Below, piece by piece: positions 6,024 to 7,971 of a stretch of 7,971 bases of DNA; position 1 is the first letter of the stretch; the number at the start of each line of letters is the position of its first letter. A program made the position numbers and the translations under genes. The stretch covers positions 1 through 7,971 of the forward strand of contig JAKBCB010000159.1 of NCBI GenBank assembly GCA_021808185.1, read 5' to 3'. Origin of the DNA: Pseudomonadota bacterium. GTDB taxonomy: Bacteria; Pseudomonadota; Alphaproteobacteria; Acetobacterales; Acetobacteraceae. The notes below the pieces were generated by a model. That model saw nothing but the letters and a program-made list of their open reading frames with translations, was not told the DNA's origin and did not search any database.

Positions 6024-7277
6024 ATGCAGACCTATTCCGCCCTCTCGCTGCTGCGCCGCGCCTTTGGCGGGCATTCGTCCTGGCAGCCGCACTGGCGCAC
6101 GCCGGAGCCGAAGCCCGAGTACGACGCGGTGATCGTCGGTGCCGGCGGGCACGGGCTGGGGACGGCGTACTACCTCGCCAAGGAACACGGGATGCGGAAC
6201 ATCGCCGTGATCGAGCGTGGCTGGCTCGGCGGCGGCAACACCGGGCGCAATACCACCATCATCCGCTCCAACTACCTGTTCGACGAAAGCGCCGGGCTCT
6301 ACGAGCACTCCGTCAAGCTGTGGGAATCGCTCTCGCGGGAACTGAACTACAACGTCATGTACAGCCCGCGCGGCGTGATGATGCTGGCGCACACCATCCA
6401 CGACATCCAGGTGTTCAAGCGCCACGTCCACGCCAACCGCGCCAACGGCGTCGATAACGAGTGGCTGACGGCCGAGCAGGCCAAGGAATTCTGCCCGCCG
6501 CTGAACATTTCTCCGACATTGCGCTATCCGGTGCTGGGTGCGGCGTTGCAGCGGCGCGGCGGCACGGCGCGGCACGACGCGGTGGCGTGGGGTTTTGCCC
6601 GAGGCGCCGATGCGATGGGCGTGGACATCATCCAGAACTGCGAAGTCACCGGCATCCGCCGCGCGCCCAACGGCGCGGTGACGGGTGTGGACACCTCGCG
6701 CGGCTTCATCGGCGCGAAGAAGGTCGGCGTGGTGGCGGCGGGTCACACCAGCGTTGTCATGGCGATGGCCGGGCTGCGGCTGCCGCTGGAAAGCTTCCCG
6801 TTGCAGGCACTGGTCAGCGAGCCGGTAAAGCCCGCGTTTCCCTGCGTGGTCATGTCCAACACCGTGCACGCCTATATCAGCCAGTCCGACAAGGGTGAGC
6901 TGGTGATCGGCGCCGGCACGGATGCGTATGTCTCGTACAGCCAGCGCGGCGGCCTGCACATTCCCGCGCACACGCTGGACGCGATCTGCGAGCTGTTTCC
7001 GATGTTCCGCCGCATGCGGATGCTGCGCAACTGGGGCGGCATCGTCGATACCACGCCGGACCGCTCGCCGATCATCGCCAAGACGCCGGTGCCCGGACTG
7101 TATGTGAATTGCGGCTGGGGCACCGGCGGGTTCAAGGCGACGCCCGGCTCGGCGCATGTGTTCGCCCACACCATCGCCCGCGACGAGCCGCACCCGATCA
7201 ACGCGCCGTTCACCATCGAGCGGTTCCGCGATGGCGTCATGATCGACGAAGCCGCCGCCGCCGCCGTCGCGCACTGA
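6024..7277 (+). CDS. soxB: Sarcosine oxidase, beta subunit
   Basis: 417 residues, the usual length for heterotetrameric sarcosine oxidase beta. ATG 6024 starts MQTYSALSLLRRAFGGHSSW, the typical opening of the family; the frame is open further upstream, but no better start is evident and the ribosome site is weak (GGA, ten bases away). FAD-binding loop GAGGHG at 39-44 with Glu64 in VIERGWLGGGNTGRN; His184 in GTARHDAVAW is the likely counterpart of the His carrying covalent FMN in characterised enzymes; C-terminal DRSPIIAKTPVPGLYVNCGWGTGGFKATPG matches the FAD-dependent oxidoreductase (DAO) fold. The subunit holds the sarcosine-oxidising flavin site in the alpha-beta-gamma-delta complex, giving glycine, hydrogen peroxide and formaldehyde or methylenetetrahydrofolate. 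It is followed 11 bases later by soxD. The 121-base gap from betA leaves open whether it is cotranscribed with betA or has its own promoter. Confidence 0.95.
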   Translation: MQTYSALSLLRRAFGGHSSWQPHWRTPEPKPEYDAVIVGAGGHGLGTAYYLAKEHGMRNIAVIERGWLGGGNTGRNTTIIRSNYLFDESAGLYEHSVKLWESLSRELNYNVMYSPRGVMMLAHTIHDIQVFKRHVHANRANGVDNEWLTAEQAKEFCPPLNISPTLRYPVLGAALQRRGGTARHDAVAWGFARGADAMGVDIIQNCEVTGIRRAPNGAVTGVDTSRGFIGAKKVGVVAAGHTSVVMAMAGLRLPLESFPLQALVSEPVKPAFPCVVMSNTVHAYISQSDKGELVIGAGTDAYVSYSQRGGLHIPAHTLDAICELFPMFRRMRMLRNWGGIVDTTPDRSPIIAKTPVPGLYVNCGWGTGGFKATPGSAHVFAHTIARDEPHPINAPFTIERFRDGVMIDEAAAAAVAH

Positions 7278-7280
7278 GGA
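7276..7280 (+). promoter_or_regulatory. Ribosome-binding site of soxD overlapping the soxB stop
   Basis: GAGGA overlaps the soxB TGA (7275-7277) and lies eight bases before the soxD ATG, consistent with translational coupling of the two genes. Confidence 0.55.
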
Positions 7281-7288
7281 TTCGGACC

Positions 7289-7576
7289 ATGTTGCTGATC
7301 GACTGCCCGTATTGCGGCAAGCGCCCGGAGATCGAATTCTCCTACGGCGGTGAGGCGCATATCGCCCGGCCGGCCGACCCCTCGGCGCTGAGCGACGAGG
7401 AATGGGCCACGTTCCTGTACGTGCGCACCAACCCCAAGGGCATCCACGCCGAGCGCTGGCGGCACAGCAATGGCTGCGGGCGGTTCTTCAACGCGGTGCG
7501 CGACACGGTGAGCGACTTCTTTGTCACCACCTACAAGAGCGGCGAGCCGCGCCCCGACGCGAAGGTGGGCGCATGA
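7289..7576 (+). CDS. soxD: Sarcosine oxidase, delta subunit
   Basis: 95 residues, the normal size for this small zinc-binding subunit. Cys6 and Cys9 (DCPYCGKRPE), His59 and Cys63 (RWRHSNGCGRFF) form a zinc site like that of the characterised delta subunit. Other typical blocks are EFSYGGEAHIARP, FLYVRTNPKG and TVSDFFVTTYKSGE. The subunit packs on alpha and is structural, with no catalytic role of its own. The ATG at 7289 follows soxB by 11 bases, and its stop codon overlaps the soxA start (ATGA, 7573-7576), so the genes are almost certainly cotranscribed and translationally coupled. Confidence 0.96.
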   Translation: MLLIDCPYCGKRPEIEFSYGGEAHIARPADPSALSDEEWATFLYVRTNPKGIHAERWRHSNGCGRFFNAVRDTVSDFFVTTYKSGEPRPDAKVGA

Positions 7577-7971
7577 GCGCGTTTCGCACCGCATCCGGCG
7601 GGCGCATCGACCGCGCCGCCCCGCTGCGCTTCACCTTCGACGGGCGCGCCTATCACGGCGCGCAGGGCGATACGCTGGCCTCGGCGCTGCTCGCCAACGG
7701 CGTGCATCTCGTCGGCCGCAGCTTCAAGTATCACCGGCCGCGCGGCATCCTGACAGCGGGCGCCGATGAGCCGAACGCGCTGGTTCACCTCTCGCGCGAC
7801 GCCGCGCGCGGCACGCCGAACGTGCGCGCGACGATGATCGAATTGTATCAGGGCCTGCGCGCCGAGAGCCAGAACCGCTATCCGTCGCTCGGCTTCGATA
7901 TCGGCATCGTCAACGATGCCCTCTCGCCGTTCCTGCCGGCCGGGTTCTACTACAAGACGTTCAAATGGCCG
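7573..7971 (+). CDS. soxA: Sarcosine oxidase, alpha subunit (N-terminal part, runs off window)
   Basis: 133 codons from the ATG overlapping the soxD stop; GAAGG (7561-7565) lies seven bases upstream. The visible part is the N-terminal ferredoxin-like domain of the alpha subunit: LRFTFDGRAYHGAQGDTLAS, then ALLANGVHLVGRSFKYHRPR and GILTAGADEPNALV, followed by NRYPSLGFDIGIVNDALSPF and FYYKTFKWP, which lead toward the NAD-binding domain. It has no cysteine at all in the window, as expected for the version of this domain that has lost its iron-sulfur cluster. Full-length alpha subunits are near 970-1000 residues, so most of the gene, with the tetrahydrofolate-binding domain, lies beyond the window; soxG should follow. 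Confidence 0.95.
   Translation, partial: MSAFRTASGGRIDRAAPLRFTFDGRAYHGAQGDTLASALLANGVHLVGRSFKYHRPRGILTAGADEPNALVHLSRDAARGTPNVRATMIELYQGLRAESQNRYPSLGFDIGIVNDALSPFLPAGFYYKTFKWP

Noticed and set aside
4001..6025. 674-codon open frame on the minus strand
   Set aside because: It is antisense to betA, whose plus-strand product shows all GMC motifs; the minus-strand product is His/Arg/Gly-rich and motif-free.
5994..7274. 426-codon open frame on the minus strand
   Set aside because: It is antisense to soxB and has the same biased composition; soxB is unmistakable on the plus strand.

Overview
The window is G+C-rich throughout, with strong third-position G/C bias and long meaningless open frames on the strands opposite its genes. 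Together with the gene families present (SapC-family protein, sedolisin/subtilisin-like peptidase, heterotetrameric sarcosine oxidase, BetA-type GMC dehydrogenase, HyuA), this suggests an alphaproteobacterium, possibly of the Rhodospirillales/Acetobacteraceae type. That placement is an inference from gene content and composition; no rRNA or other taxonomic marker is in the window.

Left half, minus strand (bases 1-4091). Read in the direction of transcription, it holds: a SapC-family gene (4091-3336); a strong hairpin followed by a T-rich stretch, probably its terminator (about 3310-3268); an unusually A+T-rich gap (about 3240-3121) likely to hold the next promoter; a subtilisin-fold peptidase of the S53-like type (3088-1490); a possible 27-residue small ORF behind a perfect Shine-Dalgarno (1478-1395); and the first 437 codons of a HyuA-type ATP-dependent hydantoinase/oxoprolinase alpha subunit (1313 to beyond base 1), whose ribosome-binding site lies in a long potential hairpin.

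Right half, plus strand (bases 4241-7971). A choline-dehydrogenase-like GMC flavoprotein (betA-like, 4241-5902) is followed after 121 bases by soxB (6024-7277), soxD (7289-7576) and the start of soxA (7573 to beyond the end). soxB, soxD and soxA are tightly packed, with an 11-base gap and then an ATGA overlap, and form the usual soxBDA(G) operon; soxG is expected just past the window. The 149-base gap between the SapC gene and betA must hold divergent promoters.

How the genes may work together. BetA would oxidise choline to betaine aldehyde and possibly on to glycine betaine. Betaine is demethylated via dimethylglycine to sarcosine, which SoxBDAG oxidises to glycine, formaldehyde (or 5,10-methylenetetrahydrofolate) and hydrogen peroxide. 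The enzymes for the middle steps are not in the window. If the HyuA protein acts on N-methylhydantoin, it would feed the same sarcosine pool by the creatinine route, but nothing in the sequence fixes its substrate. No mobile element, CRISPR array, tRNA or rRNA was seen. Nothing here clearly forms a new multi-gene system. The most interesting points are the peptidase's altered catalytic residues, the hyuA leader structure with its small ORF, and mutually exclusive hairpins ahead of soxB.
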